Translations under genes and position numbers: made by a program | The notes under the pieces: generated by a model | Seen by the model: the letters and a program-made list of their open reading frames with translations, nothing else | Databases searched by the model: none | Told to the model about the DNA's origin: nothing | Assembly: GCA_934101445.1 (NCBI GenBank) | Contig: CAKORQ010000058.1 | Coordinates: 1-6,427, forward strand | Direction of reading: 5' to 3' | Length of the DNA: 6,427 nucleotides | Source: an uncultured Bacilli bacterium | Lineage (GTDB): Bacteria > Bacillota_I > Bacilli_A > RF39 > UBA660 | Part shown: positions 6,259-6,427 of the stretch, piece after piece | Layout of the letters: each line of letters starts with the position of its first letter | How positions within the stretch are numbered: the first letter of the stretch is position 1

Positions 6259-6288
6259 TATACAAAAATACGACATTCGTGCTATAAT
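6259..6288 (+). promoter_or_regulatory. Extended -10 promoter of the exported-protein gene, with internal dyad
   Basis: TGCTATAAT (6280-6288) is a perfect extended -10. TATACA (6259-6264) at 18 bp is a 4/6 -35. Between them lies ACGA-CAT-TCGT (6270-6280), a small perfect dyad in a place where a bound regulator would block RNA polymerase. The neighbouring double-HTH protein is a natural candidate to bind it (inference). Confidence 0.6.
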
Positions 6289-6311
6289 AATTAAGAAAGT
6301 AGGGAAGAGTA

Positions 6312-6427
6312 ATGAAGAAGAATATAGTTTTTATAAGTATATCTTTAGGATTAATAATATTGTTAGGAATAGGGGTATCTTATTCTTTATGGAATATATC
6401 AGTTAGTCAAGATACTACTAATATGGC
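6312..6427 (+). CDS. N-terminus of an exported protein with SipW-type signal segment, cut by window edge
   Basis: Only 38 codons are visible, starting MKKNIVFISISLG. Two Lys precede a hydrophobic stretch (5-22) and then GVSYSLWNISVSQDTT. This layout, with G-x-S-Y-S-x-W just after the hydrophobic core, resembles the signal segments of TasA/camelysin-like surface or matrix proteins processed by the ER-type signal peptidase SipW (family knowledge). The mature part is off the window, so function cannot be stated. A weak SD, AGGGA (6301-6305), lies 6 nt before the ATG, with an extended -10 promoter upstream. A generic signal peptide or membrane anchor is the alternative. Confidence 0.7.
   Translation, partial: MKKNIVFISISLGLIILLGIGVSYSLWNISVSQDTTNM

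Overview
The window is AT-rich and uses the standard bacterial code: TAA stops, TGG for Trp, and no in-frame TGA in the genes I translated. Shine-Dalgarno sequences are clear, extended -10 promoters (TGnTATAAT) recur, and two genes use non-ATG starts (TTG and GTG). Together with a SipW-type leader peptide at the right edge, this suggests a low-GC Firmicutes/Bacilli-like chromosome, possibly an uncultivated gut lineage. The organism assignment is inference.

Layout: (1) 1-2497, minus strand, is a nearly complete P2-type cation-transporting ATPase cut by the left edge, missing only the end of its last membrane segment or tail. Every core P-type motif is present. (2) 2498-2718 is a 221-bp leader region with two candidate promoters and a perfect 9-bp-arm inverted repeat. 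(3) 2719-3525 (minus) and 3676-4776 (plus) are divergent genes of unknown function sharing a 150-bp promoter region. (4) 4777-4862 holds two back-to-back intrinsic terminators separating convergent genes. (5) 4863-5642 (minus) is a third gene of unknown function. (6) 5768-6208 (minus) is a small regulator made of two tandem XRE/Cro-type HTH domains. (7) 6312 to the right edge (plus) is the beginning of an exported protein with a SipW-like signal segment, divergent from the regulator.

Only the ATPase, the double-HTH regulator and the exported-protein start can be tied to known families. The three central proteins (268, 366 and 259 aa) are intact, have good ribosome binding sites and look like real, soluble, cytoplasmic proteins, but I do not recognise them. 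The regulator lies upstream of, and on the same strand as, the 259-aa gene, so the two may be transcribed together. The plus-strand exported gene shares the regulator's divergent promoter region, where a small dyad sits between the -35 and -10. Two of the unknown genes carry perfect 7-bp inverted repeats between their predicted transcription start and their SD. No transposase, integrase, CRISPR array, tRNA or rRNA was seen. There is no direct evidence of a novel multi-gene system, but the unknown-gene block and its dyads are the part most worth following up.
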